Assembly: GCF_000237325.1 (NCBI RefSeq)
Contig: NC_017542.1
Location: 1,247,501 to 1,311,500 of the forward strand
DNA length: 64,000 bases
From: Paenibacillus polymyxa M1
Lineage (GTDB): Bacteria; Bacillota; Bacilli; Paenibacillales; Paenibacillaceae
Direction of reading: 5' to 3'
The translations under genes and the position numbers were made by a program. The notes below the pieces were generated by a model that saw only the letters and a program-made list of their open reading frames with translations, made no database searches and was not told the DNA's origin. This document shows positions 24,474 to 34,252 of this stretch, one piece after another. Positions within the stretch are counted from its first letter, which is position 1. The number at the start of each line of letters is the position of its first letter.

Positions 24474-25620
24474 ACTATTTAAAAATAACATCCGCCAATA
24501 TGGAATGATGATTGCGCTGGTCGTCATTATGATCTTGTTCGAGGTGCTGACAGGCGGCTTGCTGTTGAAGCCGATTAATATTACCAATCTGATTTTGCAA
24601 AACAGCTACATTCTCGTGCTGGCCATCGGGATGGTGCTGGTTATCATCACTGGGCATATTGACTTGTCCGTCGGCTCCATAGCCGCTTTTGTCGGTGCGG
24701 TTGCCGCCATTATGATGGTCGATTGGCAGCTTCCAGCGTGGATCGCTGTGATTGCAGCTTTGCTGGTCGGAGCGTTAATTGGGGCATGGCAAGGGTTCTG
24801 GGTCGCTTATGTACGGATTCCGGCATTTATCGTGACCTTGGCGGGGATGCTGCTCTTCCGCGGATTAACAATGATCGTGTTGGAAGGCCAGTCGATCTCT
24901 CCTTTCCCGGGAGGATTTCAGAAAATCAGTTCAGGTTTCCTGCCGGATTTTTCAGCTACCGGTTATAACCTAGTATCCATCATTGTCGGCATTGCTCTTA
25001 CGGTATGGTTTATTGTGAATGAACTTCGTGAACGCCGTTCTCAGCTTAAATATGGATTTGAGGTTCCACCACAGGCGTTATTTGTACTCAAATTGATCGT
25101 AGTGGCTGCTGTGATTAATCTGTTCACCTTCATGCTCGCGAGCTATGCGGGGATACCGAACATTCTTGTCCTGCTGTTCATCCTGATCGTGGTATACTCC
25201 TTTGTCATGAACCGTACGATTATGGGTCGTCATGTGTATGCATTGGGTGGAAATGAAAAGGCAGCGGGCCTGTCCGGTGTTAAAACGAAAAAAGTAACAT
25301 TCTGGGTATTTGTCAACATGGGCGTATTGGCTGCCATTTCCGGTCTCATCTTTGCTGCACGTCTGAACGCGGCTACGCCGAGAGCGGGTACGAACTTTGA
25401 ACTGGATGCCATCGCAGCTTGCTTTATTGGTGGAGCTTCGGCGTCAGGCGGGATCGGCACGGTTTTTGGAGCCATTATCGGTGGTTTGGTTATGGGCGTA
25501 CTGAATAACGGTATGTCTCTGATCGGCCTCGGTATTGACTGGCAGCAAGGCATCAAGGGCTTGGTACTGCTGCTGGCGGTTGCCTTCGATATTTACAACA
25601 AAAACAAAAGATCAGTTTAA
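24457..25620 (+). CDS. Sugar ABC transporter permease (GguB/XylH-like)
   Basis: A 387-residue CUT2 permease with about ten membrane helices and family motifs [24 protein letters not shown] and [14 protein letters not shown] / [19 protein letters not shown]. It forms the membrane pore with the tandem ATPase. GGAGG precedes ATG 24457, within the ATPase gene. A terminator follows at 25648. Confidence 0.92.
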   Translation: METITKLFKNNIRQYGMMIALVVIMILFEVLTGGLLLKPINITNLILQNSYILVLAIGMVLVIITGHIDLSVGSIAAFVGAVAAIMMVDWQLPAWIAVIAALLVGALIGAWQGFWVAYVRIPAFIVTLAGMLLFRGLTMIVLEGQSISPFPGGFQKISSGFLPDFSATGYNLVSIIVGIALTVWFIVNELRERRSQLKYGFEVPPQALFVLKLIVVAAVINLFTFMLASYAGIPNILVLLFILIVVYSFVMNRTIMGRHVYALGGNEKAAGLSGVKTKKVTFWVFVNMGVLAAISGLIFAARLNAATPRAGTNFELDAIAACFIGGASASGGIGTVFGAIIGGLVMGVLNNGMSLIGLGIDWQQGIKGLVLLLAVAFDIYNKNKRSV

Positions 25621-25647
25621 GCTTATATTCAATATTGTAAAATAAGC

Positions 25648-25688
25648 AAACCTCCAGTCCCACTTGAAATTGTGGCTGCTGGAGGTTT
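25648..25688. terminator. Bidirectional terminator
   Basis: A 10-bp perfect stem AAACCTCCAG/CTGGAGGTTT (25648-25657, 25679-25688) has a 21-nt loop and a T-run on the right and A-rich sequence on the left. It lies between the converging transporter and SDR operons. Confidence 0.8.
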
Positions 25689-25724
25689 TTGCTTTGTTAG
25701 GTTTATGGCTATCAGCTAACCCAA

Positions 25725-26630
25725 CTAAGTCGTCACCATTTGTCCGCCGTTCACATGCAGCGTCTGGCCGGTAATGTAGGAGCCATCATCCGAAGCCAGC
25801 AGGACATAGGCAGGAGCCAATTCATAAGGCTGCCCGGCCCGCTTCATCGGCGTATTGCTGCCAAAGGTACGAATGACTTCAGGCGACTGTGTGGCCGGAT
25901 TCAGCGGAGTCCAGATCGGACCGGGAGCAATGGCATTCACGCGAATACCTTGATCGACCAGATTATTAGCCAAAGCACGCGTGAAGCTGACAATGGCTCC
26001 TTTGGTAGCTGAATAGTCAATCAGATTCTTTTGCCCAACATAGGCTGTAACCGATGCCGTATTGACGATGCTGGCCCCAGCCCGCATATACGGCAAGGCT
26101 TCTGTAGTCATATGGAAGAACGAAATAATATTCGTGTCAAACGTGTCACGAAGCTGCTGTTCACTGATATCCAGATACGATTCGCGCACAAACTGAACAC
26201 CCATATTATTAATGAGGATATCAATACGACCGAAGGTTTCCATCGTTTTTTGAACAACCAGACAGCAGTTGCTTCTTAGCCTTAGATCACCCGGAATTAA
26301 CAAACAACGTCGGCCAAGCCTGTGAATGACATCACGGGTTTCCATAGCATCTCGATGCTCATCGAGATAGGCAATGACCACATCGGCTCCTTCCTTGGCA
26401 AAAGCCACTGCAACCGCGCGACCAATGCCGCTGTCCCCGCCGCTAATAATAGCCACCCGATCCTGAAGCTTTCCCGTGCCGATATACTTTGGATTATCAA
26501 ATATAGGGCGTGGAACCACCAGGTATTCCAACCCCGGCTGTCTATATTGATGCTGGGGAGGAAAAGCAATCGGAACTTCTTTACATTGGGTTTCTTTACC
26601 ATAATAAGGATATTGATATTGGCAATTCAT
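25725..26630 (-). CDS. SDR family oxidoreductase (general-stress type)
   Basis: A 301-residue short-chain dehydrogenase of the long YhdF/YdaD subgroup: a 50-residue N-terminal extension, the cofactor loop ISGGDSGIGRA, NNMGVQ and the catalytic YSATK with Ser upstream (NTASVT). It probably reduces a carbonyl with NAD(P)H; these proteins belong to the SigB-type stress response in Bacillus. It is the second gene of a unit with the metallo-hydrolase (79-nt gap). Confidence 0.88.
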   Translation of the reverse strand: MNCQYQYPYYGKETQCKEVPIAFPPQHQYRQPGLEYLVVPRPIFDNPKYIGTGKLQDRVAIISGGDSGIGRAVAVAFAKEGADVVIAYLDEHRDAMETRDVIHRLGRRCLLIPGDLRLRSNCCLVVQKTMETFGRIDILINNMGVQFVRESYLDISEQQLRDTFDTNIISFFHMTTEALPYMRAGASIVNTASVTAYVGQKNLIDYSATKGAIVSFTRALANNLVDQGIRVNAIAPGPIWTPLNPATQSPEVIRTFGSNTPMKRAGQPYELAPAYVLLASDDGSYITGQTLHVNGGQMVTT

Positions 26631-26709
26631 TTAATAATCCCTTCTTTTAGGCGTTTTGAAATCCAATATATTCGAAATAGGCGCAAACGGTGAATCGGGA
26701 GTTATCACC

Positions 26710-27462
26710 TTATGCCGAAATCGTTGCTCCATCTGCCGGAATATGGACACGCTTCTCCAGACCTTCACGATTGATATGTTCCGTAAGCTCGGAGCGAGTC
26801 AGTACACAATGGTTGATTGCTTCCATATGGACAGCAACGACTTGTGTGTAAGGGGCATGCTGTGCAACAGCCGTTACATCTTGGGCAGTCATAATAATGG
26901 GATCACCCACCGTAAACCGCGCTCCTCCAGCGTTCACGATCGTCCAGTCAGGGCGGAATTTATCCAGTGCTTCCGCGACTTCACTGCACCAAATGGTATC
27001 CCCGGCCACATAGACGACAGGCTCACCTGGAGCCTGAAATACAAAGCCAGATACGGCTCCCATCTGTTCCCCGATTTCTCCGGTACCGTGATGCCCGGTT
27101 GTACGGGTAATCTCGATTTTCCCGACTGAGCCAGCCACCGAAATCGGAGTAACCTGTGTAAAACCGTCAGCCATGATTTGTTCTTCATTTCCGGGCTGGC
27201 AGAAGACAGGAATTTGTTTGTCCAGCCAGCGTACTGCCGCCGGGTCCCAATGGTCTGGATGCAAATGCGTGACGATGACCACGTCAGGCTGTCCAAGCGT
27301 CTGCCATTGTGGTGGCAAGGGAACCAGCGGATTGCGGAAAGTGTTTTCCGTATTGGGAACTGGTGGATTTAGGCCAGCATCACTCAGCATCGGATCAATC
27401 AGAAATTTTACTCCAGCGTATTCGATCCATAAGGTTGCGTTGCGGATTAGTGTGATTTTCAT
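26710..27462 (-). CDS. MBL-fold metallo-hydrolase (UlaG-like)
   Basis: A 250-residue metallo-beta-lactamase fold protein with the HLHPDHWD metal motif, GHHGTGEIG and the DTIWC strand. It resembles YtkL/UlaG-type L-ascorbate-6-phosphate lactonase-like hydrolases; the substrate is unknown. TAAAGGAGC precedes the ATG. Divergent from the Lrp-type regulator (158-bp shared region), which may control it. Confidence 0.85.
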   Translation of the reverse strand: MKITLIRNATLWIEYAGVKFLIDPMLSDAGLNPPVPNTENTFRNPLVPLPPQWQTLGQPDVVIVTHLHPDHWDPAAVRWLDKQIPVFCQPGNEEQIMADGFTQVTPISVAGSVGKIEITRTTGHHGTGEIGEQMGAVSGFVFQAPGEPVVYVAGDTIWCSEVAEALDKFRPDWTIVNAGGARFTVGDPIIMTAQDVTAVAQHAPYTQVVAVHMEAINHCVLTRSELTEHINREGLEKRVHIPADGATISA

Positions 27463-27620
27463 ATATAGAAGCTCCTTTAATCGTAAATGTTTTTTGACCG
27501 AGTGTATTTTCGGCCGTTCTTTGTTTCTGCTACAATCATATCTGACGCAAGAAGATGCAGGCTACGGCCTGCTGAAAGGAAAACCAGCATTCTCGTTTCA
27601 TCATGAAAGGAAAAATAACT

Positions 27621-28046
27621 ATGGAACTATTCGTACCTGATGACACCGACCTGCGCATTCTTCATCATTTAATTGAAGACAGCTCTTTAACGCACAAGGA
27701 GATTGGTCAGCTTGTTCATTTGACAGGCCAAGCAGTAGGGACACGTGTTCGAAAAATGCAGGATGCAGGTATTATTGAAGGCTATACACTGCGCTGGAAC
27801 CCGGAGAAAATTGGGCAGACGATTCATGCCTTTATTACGGTATTTTTAAATTCAGGAACGACTCACAGTGCTTTTCAGACTTTTGCACGGGAGCATCCCT
27901 CTATTGTCGAAATCCATCGGGTAAGTGGGGAAGGCTGTTATTGGATGCGGGTGCGCATGTCATCACAGTCAGAGTTAAATACCATGCTGGATGAACTTAC
28001 GAAGTTTGGTAACTACAAATTGAGCTTTTCCATTGGTGAAATTTAA
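27621..28046 (+). CDS. Lrp/AsnC-family regulator
   Basis: A 141-residue protein with an N-terminal winged HTH (LRILHHLIEDSSLTHKEIGQ, then LTGQAVGTRVRKMQDAGIIEGYT) and a C-terminal RAM/AsnC ligand domain (VEIHRVSGEGCYWMRV). ATG 27621 follows AAAGGA at 9 nt; ATG 27603 would include it. It probably senses a small metabolite and regulates the divergent MBL/SDR genes (inference). Confidence 0.87.
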   Translation: MELFVPDDTDLRILHHLIEDSSLTHKEIGQLVHLTGQAVGTRVRKMQDAGIIEGYTLRWNPEKIGQTIHAFITVFLNSGTTHSAFQTFAREHPSIVEIHRVSGEGCYWMRVRMSSQSELNTMLDELTKFGNYKLSFSIGEI

Positions 28047-28050
28047 TAGT

Positions 28051-28082
28051 AAAAGCTTTCGGCATTTGTGCCGAAAGCTTTT
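28051..28082. terminator. Bidirectional terminator
   Basis: A 14-bp perfect stem (28051-28064, 28069-28082) with a TTTG loop, beginning AAAA and ending TTTT, lies between the Lrp-type gene and the converging acetyltransferase. Confidence 0.9.
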
Positions 28083-28108
28083 GTTTACGAGGGCAATTGA
28101 AGTCAGCG

Positions 28109-28588
28109 TTATAGGCTCATTTTAAAAATATGCTGTAAGCCGTGTTGTCCCATTTTAGTGTTACCTTCATTGATAAAGCCGCATTTGAGATACAGATTTT
28201 GGGCAGCTTGATTACGGGCATTGACGCCCAGTACAATCTCGCGAATATGTGGAAAGTGTCTAGAGATGAACTGTGGTAGCAGAAGCAGCCCTTGTTTAGC
28301 GAACCCTTGTCCCTGATCTGCATAATGAATAGAAAACGCACGTAGCAACAGTGCCTCAGAAGTATTCGTATAGTCTGCTAATTCATCTCCATCGTATAAA
28401 ATGAAAAATCCAACCGGCCTTCCAGTAGCCGTAATGACGACGGGATGGCGGTGTGGGTCTTCCTTGGCTAGTGCCAGCATTTCAGCTGGCATTCCAGTAA
28501 ATTGCTTCTGCACCTCAGGCAAATAAAAGGTATGTAAAATAGCATCATGCTCACAATGGTAAGGGACAAGCTCTACATTATTCATCAT
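28109..28588 (-). CDS. GNAT-family N-acetyltransferase
   Basis: A 159-residue GNAT protein: VGFFILYDGDEL, the acetyl-CoA region ADQGQGFAKQGLLLL and the C-terminal VNARNQAAQNLYLKCGFINEG. The substrate cannot be read from the sequence. Either of two consecutive ATGs (28588, 28585) may start; CGGAG spacing favours the second. Confidence 0.85.
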   Translation of the reverse strand: MMNNVELVPYHCEHDAILHTFYLPEVQKQFTGMPAEMLALAKEDPHRHPVVITATGRPVGFFILYDGDELADYTNTSEALLLRAFSIHYADQGQGFAKQGLLLLPQFISRHFPHIREIVLGVNARNQAAQNLYLKCGFINEGNTKMGQHGLQHIFKMSL

Positions 28589-28715
28589 TACACTCCGATC
28601 TGTACAAATTTCAACTTACTATACATCTCGTTGCTAAAAAAAGAAACCTGAACTCGCCTTACTTACGTATTATCCATACATAAACTAGCATAGTCAAAAG
28701 GAGACGTCTACGCTT

Positions 28716-29639
28716 ATGAAGCAGCTTATAGAATATCGGGAAAGTCAGGATGTATTGCACCAAGAGCTGAAGCATATTGAGAAGTGGGAGAAGGAGCAGA
28801 AGGATATTTTTTTCTGGGAAAAAATCGGCAGATGGCCCTTTATGCTGCTGGATCGACTGACGCCCAAAATCATTAAAGACAAGCTGGAGCAACTGCTTAA
28901 TGAGATGGGCAGCTTCATTCAGAATGGCGGCAAATATTTGGTGAAAGAAGAAACAGTTCTGAGCAAGTTAAACAAGACGGCCCGTGAATATATAATTCAG
29001 CAAAATGGTGCAGATTTCGCCTCGGATCCGGAGGATCAGCTCCGTGCCGGGGAAAATGCAGATGCGGAGCATAGTGAGGAATCCACGTGGGATTTGAAGC
29101 AGGCGGCAGAGCTCCCACTAACGATCATGGATCAGACTGCGGACGATATGACGTCGGGACGCATTACCTTTGCCACCGCTCAGGGAGCAACCACGGGGAT
29201 TGGCGGTGTATTTACAATTGCGGCGGATATCCCTATTTTGCTCGGCTTGTCACTCAAGGTGCTTCAGGAAATCGCTTTGTGCTATGGCTTTAACCCCCAT
29301 GATAAGCAGGAACGCATTTTTATTATTAAATGTATGCAATTTGCTTCATCCGATATTGTGGGTAAAAAGGCTGTATTAGAGGAACTGGCCTTGTTCGATG
29401 ATCCTTCACGTCAGGCACAGGTTTTTTCCCAGATGCAGGGATGGAAAGAGGTCATTAACACCTATCGCGATCAGTTTGGATGGAAAAAGCTGCTGCAAAT
29501 GGTCCCGATTGCAGGCATTTTGTTTGGCTCCATTGCCAATCGCAGTGCGATTAGTGACGTAGCTGAAGCGGGGAAAATGCTGTATCGGAAGCGTCGTATT
29601 TTAAAGCGTTTAGCAGAAGTAGAGAATGGGTTGGAGTAG
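28716..29639 (+). CDS. EcsC-family protein
   Basis: A 307-residue protein with a charged N-terminal helix and an EcsC domain (about 110-305), recognised by TFATAQGATTGIGGVFTIAADIP, the EIALCYGFNPHD segment and the C-terminal VPIAGILFGSIANRSAISDVAEAGKMLY. EcsC domains sit at membranes; the biochemical role is unknown. The ribosome site AAAAGGAG is 12 nt from the ATG. It stands alone, with no terminator seen. Confidence 0.85.
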   Translation: MKQLIEYRESQDVLHQELKHIEKWEKEQKDIFFWEKIGRWPFMLLDRLTPKIIKDKLEQLLNEMGSFIQNGGKYLVKEETVLSKLNKTAREYIIQQNGADFASDPEDQLRAGENADAEHSEESTWDLKQAAELPLTIMDQTADDMTSGRITFATAQGATTGIGGVFTIAADIPILLGLSLKVLQEIALCYGFNPHDKQERIFIIKCMQFASSDIVGKKAVLEELALFDDPSRQAQVFSQMQGWKEVINTYRDQFGWKKLLQMVPIAGILFGSIANRSAISDVAEAGKMLYRKRRILKRLAEVENGLE

Positions 29640-29751
29640 AAGTAAGGAATAGAGGAGAGATGAAGAATGGGGTAGAAATGAGGAATGTAGCTTGAGTTAG
29701 TTGTTTATGAAGGTGTGCAGCGGCCAATGATGGCCGCCACACGGTTGCCTG

Positions 29752-31020
29752 TTACACTTCGACTCCATTTTCTTCCGCCCAGCGATTCAGGGTTTTGTCT
29801 GTAGGAAGTAAGAAGGTTAAAATGCCGAGCAGTGGCAAAAAGCCGCACAGGAACATGATGTTGGTGATGCCTACTTTGTCGATCCAATTGCCGAGCACGA
29901 GTGCGCCCACACCGCCCAGACCAAAAGCCAGGCCTGTAATGAGACCGGACACCGTCCCGATTTTGCCAGGCACGAGCATCTGTGCATATACGACTGTGAC
30001 CGAAAAGCTGGACAACATAATAAATCCGATAATCGCCAGCAGGATCGCCGTCCAGAATTGGTTGGCATAAGGCAATAGCAGCGCCAGCGGTGCAGCTAAT
30101 ACCATGGACAGAAAAATCATATTGCGTTTACCAAAACGGTCTGCCAGCGGGCCGCCAAAAAAGGTGCCCAGCGCTCCAGCTCCGAGGAACAGGAAAATGT
30201 ACAGCTGTGCGTCAGCCAATGGCATTTTAAATACTTCCATCAGGTAAAACGAATAGTAACTGCCGATCGAGGTCGAATACCACGAACGAACAAATACCAG
30301 CAGAATGAGGACAATCATGGCAAACATAATACGGCTGCGCACTTCGGGTTTCATGCGGCGTGTCGCCGTTTTTTTGCGTGCAATGCCTTCTGTACGCAGG
30401 ACGTTACCGTACCAGCGGGCAATGAATGATTGCACTACAATTCCGGCTGCCGCAATGCCTGTGAACCAGATAGCGCCAAACTGCCCCAACGGGATAAAAA
30501 TCCAGCTTGTGAGCATCGGTGCCAGCGATTGACCTGCATTGCCGCCGACCTGGAAAATGGATTGTGCCAATCCCCGGCGTGATCCTGCCGCCATATGGGA
30601 TACACGCGAGCCTTCGGGGTGAAAGGCAGCTGAGCCTAAACCCACGAAGATGACTGCGATTAGCACCGCTTTATAATCGGCTGCATAGGCGAGCAGCAGC
30701 ATACCAGTGAGCGTAAAGCCCATACCGATAGGAAGGATAGCGGGCGTAGGCCGTTTGTCCGAAAACAAGCCAATTACAGGCTGCATAATTGAAGCTGTAA
30801 AGTTGATGGCGAATGAAATCCAGCCGATCTGCGTGTAGCTCAGGCTCATAGATTCCTTCAAGATCGGAAAGATCGCTGGAATGACCGATTGAATCGAGTC
30901 ATTGAACAGATGGACGAAACTGATCGCAATCAGAATCGCAAAAACGGTGCCTTTCGCTTGCGGCCCCTGGAGGGGGAGCGATTGGCCCGTTTCTTTTTTT
31001 GTAGCAGATTTAGTAGTCAT
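29752..31020 (-). CDS. fsr: MFS efflux transporter, fosmidomycin-resistance (Fsr) type
   Basis: A 422-residue 12-helix MFS protein. The N-terminal SFVHLFNDSIQSVIPAIFPIL and the loop GSAAFHPEGSRVSHMAAGSRRG are typical of the Fsr subgroup. Fsr exports fosmidomycin in E. coli; the natural substrate here is unknown. CCGGAGG precedes the ATG. Possible antibiotic relevance is by homology only. Confidence 0.85.
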   Translation of the reverse strand: MTTKSATKKETGQSLPLQGPQAKGTVFAILIAISFVHLFNDSIQSVIPAIFPILKESMSLSYTQIGWISFAINFTASIMQPVIGLFSDKRPTPAILPIGMGFTLTGMLLLAYAADYKAVLIAVIFVGLGSAAFHPEGSRVSHMAAGSRRGLAQSIFQVGGNAGQSLAPMLTSWIFIPLGQFGAIWFTGIAAAGIVVQSFIARWYGNVLRTEGIARKKTATRRMKPEVRSRIMFAMIVLILLVFVRSWYSTSIGSYYSFYLMEVFKMPLADAQLYIFLFLGAGALGTFFGGPLADRFGKRNMIFLSMVLAAPLALLLPYANQFWTAILLAIIGFIMLSSFSVTVVYAQMLVPGKIGTVSGLITGLAFGLGGVGALVLGNWIDKVGITNIMFLCGFLPLLGILTFLLPTDKTLNRWAEENGVEV

Positions 31021-31227
31021 GGCAACCTCCGGATATGTATGTATATTTTAAGATATAGGAAGCAATCCGTTTGCAGCAAATGGCTGAAAGTGGGATAAAG
31101 TCCCCCTTTACTCATCGCTGCTTGCCCATTCTGCTGGATACTCTTTATTACTCGATCCTCTAATTCACAATAGATTATCTTGCACTGAGTGCATTGTATC
31201 TGTATAAGATATCCTTTACTTATCATT

Positions 31228-31919
31228 TTAATCTCTAACATGCATAAATGGGTTCAACTCGTCTTCAGGGATTATTAGATTTCCACAGTAGACTATATTG
31301 GAATGAAATTCCCATTCGCCATATGCTACTAAATGGTTATCATCCTTAACTCTTTTAATTAATGCCCAAATCCCAAGATTACTTTGTGCGTTTGCATCAA
31401 GAAGAATCCAATCCTTGTATTGAAACAGCTGAGCCTCTCCAAACATATGAAATGAATCCAAATATCCTGTTCCATCACGGGGCGGCATTTCATTACATAC
31501 ATTTTTCAAAAAAAGGACTTGCTCCACTCTGACATGGATCCAAGCTCTTTTTTCATTTTTGGATATGATGTCTTCAAATCTACATTTAATAAACGCAGAG
31601 AAGCTGATCTCATCAGGTTGTTCTTCCCAACCATTAAAATGTGAATAAGCAGGTCAGGTCTGAATAAAGTCCAAAAAGTTTCTCCAACGGACATATGAAA
31701 AGGAAAATATACTTGTACTTTTTTTAAGTCACCTTCTGCCGGGGGGTTCAATGCTCTTTCCCATATCTCACTATTTAGATCTGGAGTATCATGTTTGAAA
31801 TCTGCCCAGTCCATAGTATCTTCGATGGCTACAATCTCAAAATCTTTGTTTTCTAATAGGGGTTTATCTGGTACCTGTTGACACGCTCCACACTTGAAAG
31901 CAATAGTTTCCTCGTTCAT
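31228..31919 (-). pseudogene. Hypothetical gene split by a 5-bp tandem duplication
   Basis: Two overlapping minus-strand frames (31919-31506 and 31527-31228) are halves of one gene. At 31651-31660 the minus strand reads GACCTGACCT. Removing one copy of GACCT joins GETFWTLFRP to AYSHFNGWEEQPDEI and restores a 228-residue frame, continuous through SKNEKRAWIHVRVEQ. The intact protein would have a CGAC N-terminal pair, an acidic middle and no membrane segment; I do not know its family. As it stands, translation ends after a 137-residue product with a scrambled tail. Confidence 0.75.
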
Positions 31920-32076
31920 AAGACAACCTACCTTAATTAAATTTTATGCTCTACTGCTCCAACTATATTGATCATAAGGACACATCAACATGGTGAAAGT
32001 ATTACAAACACCATAAAACTATTTCTATGTTGAATGTTGCTGATATTCCTTTTACATATAAATAAACAAGAAGAAT

Positions 32077-32104
32077 TTAACAAAACTAAGCTCTTTATTT
32101 AACA
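32077..32104 (+). promoter_or_regulatory. Possible Pho-box repeats
   Basis: Two TTAACA hexamers start at 32077 and 32099, 22 bp (two helical turns) apart, as in PhoP direct-repeat sites (TT(A/T)ACA every 11 bp). The position in between is not conserved. The downstream gene is a phosphatase, which makes phosphate control reasonable but unproven. Confidence 0.35.
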
Positions 32105-32129
32105 AACTTAAGATATGATTCTTTATGTC

Positions 32130-32145
32130 ATACAACTTGTTGTAT
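32130..32145. promoter_or_regulatory. Palindrome upstream of the acid phosphatase gene
   Basis: ATACAAC-TT-GTTGTAT is a perfect 7-bp inverted repeat with a 2-bp centre, 55 bp before the start of the phosphatase gene. It may be an operator; the protein that binds it is unknown. Confidence 0.4.
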
Positions 32146-32200
32146 AGACAATAGCTACGTAGAAGCAGTACGAAGAGCACAAGACAAGAGAGGATCTGAT

Positions 32201-33976
32201 TTGAGAATGAAATTGCTAAGAAAACCACTATCAGTGGCATTATTATCTCTACCTTTACTTCTAGGTTCTCTAGGTGGAAGTTATGCGAGTGCGGCCACGC
32301 TGCCAACGACAGTAACTCCAACAGAACCGTCATGGGGATATTTTGTAGATCATTATAAAAATAATAGTGCTGCTAATAAGACGGAAAGCTCCAATCCGAC
32401 TCTCGGGCTGCTCTCTGAATTTAATAGGCTTTGGACTCCCGGCGCTACCTGGGACACGGGCACCAAGCTAAACAGCAATGTACTGGATGCTAATATTCAA
32501 AAAGTAATTGATATCGCTGCCCGTCGCACTTCCAGTGAGGCCGATGCGGCTTATTTGGATGATCGTCGAAATCAGAGCTACAGTGTAATCGACGGTCTGG
32601 GTTCGCTCACTGATGTATATCGAAAGAAGGCAGGCGCCACGACAACAATCAACGACGTCCCGGCCGATGCTACAACTAAAAAATATGAAGATGAGGGAAC
32701 AAACGCAGGGGATACAAGTTCCAGTCTCGGCAACGTCGTGAATTTGGTCAATACCTTGCGCGGGGACTACTCTACGACGAACCCGGCTAAGTCTTACTTT
32801 AGTTATCCTCGTCCGTTTCGCTGGAGTGATAATTCAGTAGTTGTTCCAAGTCTGATCCCCGCTCTCAAATCTGATGCTACTAATGATGGCGGCTTTCCTA
32901 GCGGTCATACCAATGCTGCGTATCTCAGTTCTATTGCCATGGCCTATGCCATGCCGGAGCGTTATCAGGAATTACTGACACGAGCTTCGGAGCTGGGCAA
33001 TAATCGTGTTGTTGCTGGTATGCATTCACCACTTGATGTCATGGGAGGACGTGTCATGGCAACAGCGATGGCTGCGTCCATCCTGTCTGATCCAGCCAAT
33101 AGCAGCTTGAAGAAAGCAGCTCATCAGGATGCTCATGAACAATTGCTGTCCCAAAAAGGTACAGCCCTAGATCGTTTCAGCAACTATGCTACAAACAAGA
33201 AAAATTATAATCAACGATTAACGTACGGATTCAGCCCGATTAATCCAACGACGAAGCCAATGACAGTGCCTAAGGGAGCGGAGGTGCTGTTGGAGACACG
33301 CCTACCTTACCTTGACAGCACACAACGCCGTTGGGTATTGGCTACCACGGGGATTCCTTCCGGCTATCCTGTGCTTGACGATGCCGAAGGATGGGGCCGA
33401 TTGAACCTGTTTTCCGCCGCGGATGGCTATGGTGCTTTCGTCAATAATGTTACAGTAAATATGGACGCCTCCAAAGGTGGTTTCAACGCATTGGATCGCT
33501 GGCGCAACAATATTTCCGGTGTTGGAAAGTTGACTAAAAAGGGAACAGGTACGTTGAAGCTTATGGGTAGCAATGTTTATTCCGGCGGTACACAGATCGA
33601 TCAAGGCATACTCGAAGGTAATTCGGAGGCAGCTTTCGGAAGTGGTGCAGTTACGAATAACGGGGGAACTCTTCTTAAAAACAATTCTGGAAAGCTGATT
33701 GTTGGCGGGAATTACAAACAAACTGCCAAGGGAAAACTTGAACTCAACCTAGGCAGTAAAAATGACGTACTTAAAATTAAGGGAACAGCACAACTTAACG
33801 GGAAATTACGCCTGAATTTTTCTAACAAATATGTACCAGCTAGCGGTGCCACCATTTTAACCTACGGTAAACGCAATGGGGCATTCTCTTCCATTGAAGC
33901 AGCAGGTCTACCAAGCAATTATAAAGTGAAGGTTGTCTATACAGCCAATAGTGTTCAGTTAAAAGTCACGAAGTAA
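32201..33976 (+). CDS. Secreted class A acid phosphatase with beta-strand repeat tail
   Basis: A signal peptide (to about residue 32, ASA-A) precedes a PAP2-type acid phosphatase domain with the three motifs KSYFSYPRPF, GGFPSGHTNAAY and NRVVAGMHSPLDV (K-x6-RP, PSGH, R-x5-H-x3-D). It hydrolyses phosphomonoesters outside the cell. From about residue 430 comes a different region, GVGKLTKKGTGTLKLMGSNVYSGGTQIDQGILEG, an autotransporter-associated beta-strand repeat, followed by a beta-rich C terminus ending VKVTK. Such repeats are typical of Gram-negative autotransporters; there is no outer-membrane barrel here. The start is TTG 32201 (GAGAGGA at 6 nt) or ATG 32207. Confidence 0.85.
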   Translation: MRMKLLRKPLSVALLSLPLLLGSLGGSYASAATLPTTVTPTEPSWGYFVDHYKNNSAANKTESSNPTLGLLSEFNRLWTPGATWDTGTKLNSNVLDANIQKVIDIAARRTSSEADAAYLDDRRNQSYSVIDGLGSLTDVYRKKAGATTTINDVPADATTKKYEDEGTNAGDTSSSLGNVVNLVNTLRGDYSTTNPAKSYFSYPRPFRWSDNSVVVPSLIPALKSDATNDGGFPSGHTNAAYLSSIAMAYAMPERYQELLTRASELGNNRVVAGMHSPLDVMGGRVMATAMAASILSDPANSSLKKAAHQDAHEQLLSQKGTALDRFSNYATNKKNYNQRLTYGFSPINPTTKPMTVPKGAEVLLETRLPYLDSTQRRWVLATTGIPSGYPVLDDAEGWGRLNLFSAADGYGAFVNNVTVNMDASKGGFNALDRWRNNISGVGKLTKKGTGTLKLMGSNVYSGGTQIDQGILEGNSEAAFGSGAVTNNGGTLLKNNSGKLIVGGNYKQTAKGKLELNLGSKNDVLKIKGTAQLNGKLRLNFSNKYVPASGATILTYGKRNGAFSSIEAAGLPSNYKVKVVYTANSVQLKVTK

Positions 33977-33996
33977 CCAAATAGGACAATTTAAGG

Positions 33997-34063
33997 TGCA
34001 CCTTTGGAATACACCGGATAAACCATGAAGTTATCCAGTGCCCATTCTTAAGGTGCATTTTTT
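33997..34063 (+). terminator. Terminator with nested hairpin
   Basis: Outer arms TGCACCTT (33997-34004) and AAGGTGCA (34050-34057) precede TTTTTT. An inner GGATAA/TTATCC hairpin (34016-34021, 34031-34036) sits in the loop. It ends the phosphatase transcript. Confidence 0.65.
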
Positions 34064-34157
34064 GTTCCCGTAAAAAGTCCATTTCTCAGAGTTATTTATA
34101 GCCAAGGGTATAAAGAGGTCAAAATTTGACCTTAATGTAGTAAAATAATCGCGCTGT

Positions 34158-34172
34158 TTGAAAGCGCAGTCA
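34158..34172 (+). promoter_or_regulatory. cre site (CcpA operator)
   Basis: TTGAAAGCGCAGTCA fits the cre consensus with one mismatch. It overlaps a small GCGCT/AGCGC inverted repeat and lies 80 bp before the sucrose PTS gene. Confidence 0.6.
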
Positions 34173-34252
34173 TGTTATTCTTAAGAAGCATATTAGTCCA
34201 AGTTTTAAAGGTACAGACTAACTAAGAGGAACAGAGGAAAGGAAGAAGACTG

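Noticed and set aside
29717..29735. GCGGCC/GGCCGC hairpin downstream of the MFS gene
   Set aside because: A short stem without T-run; termination is not supported.
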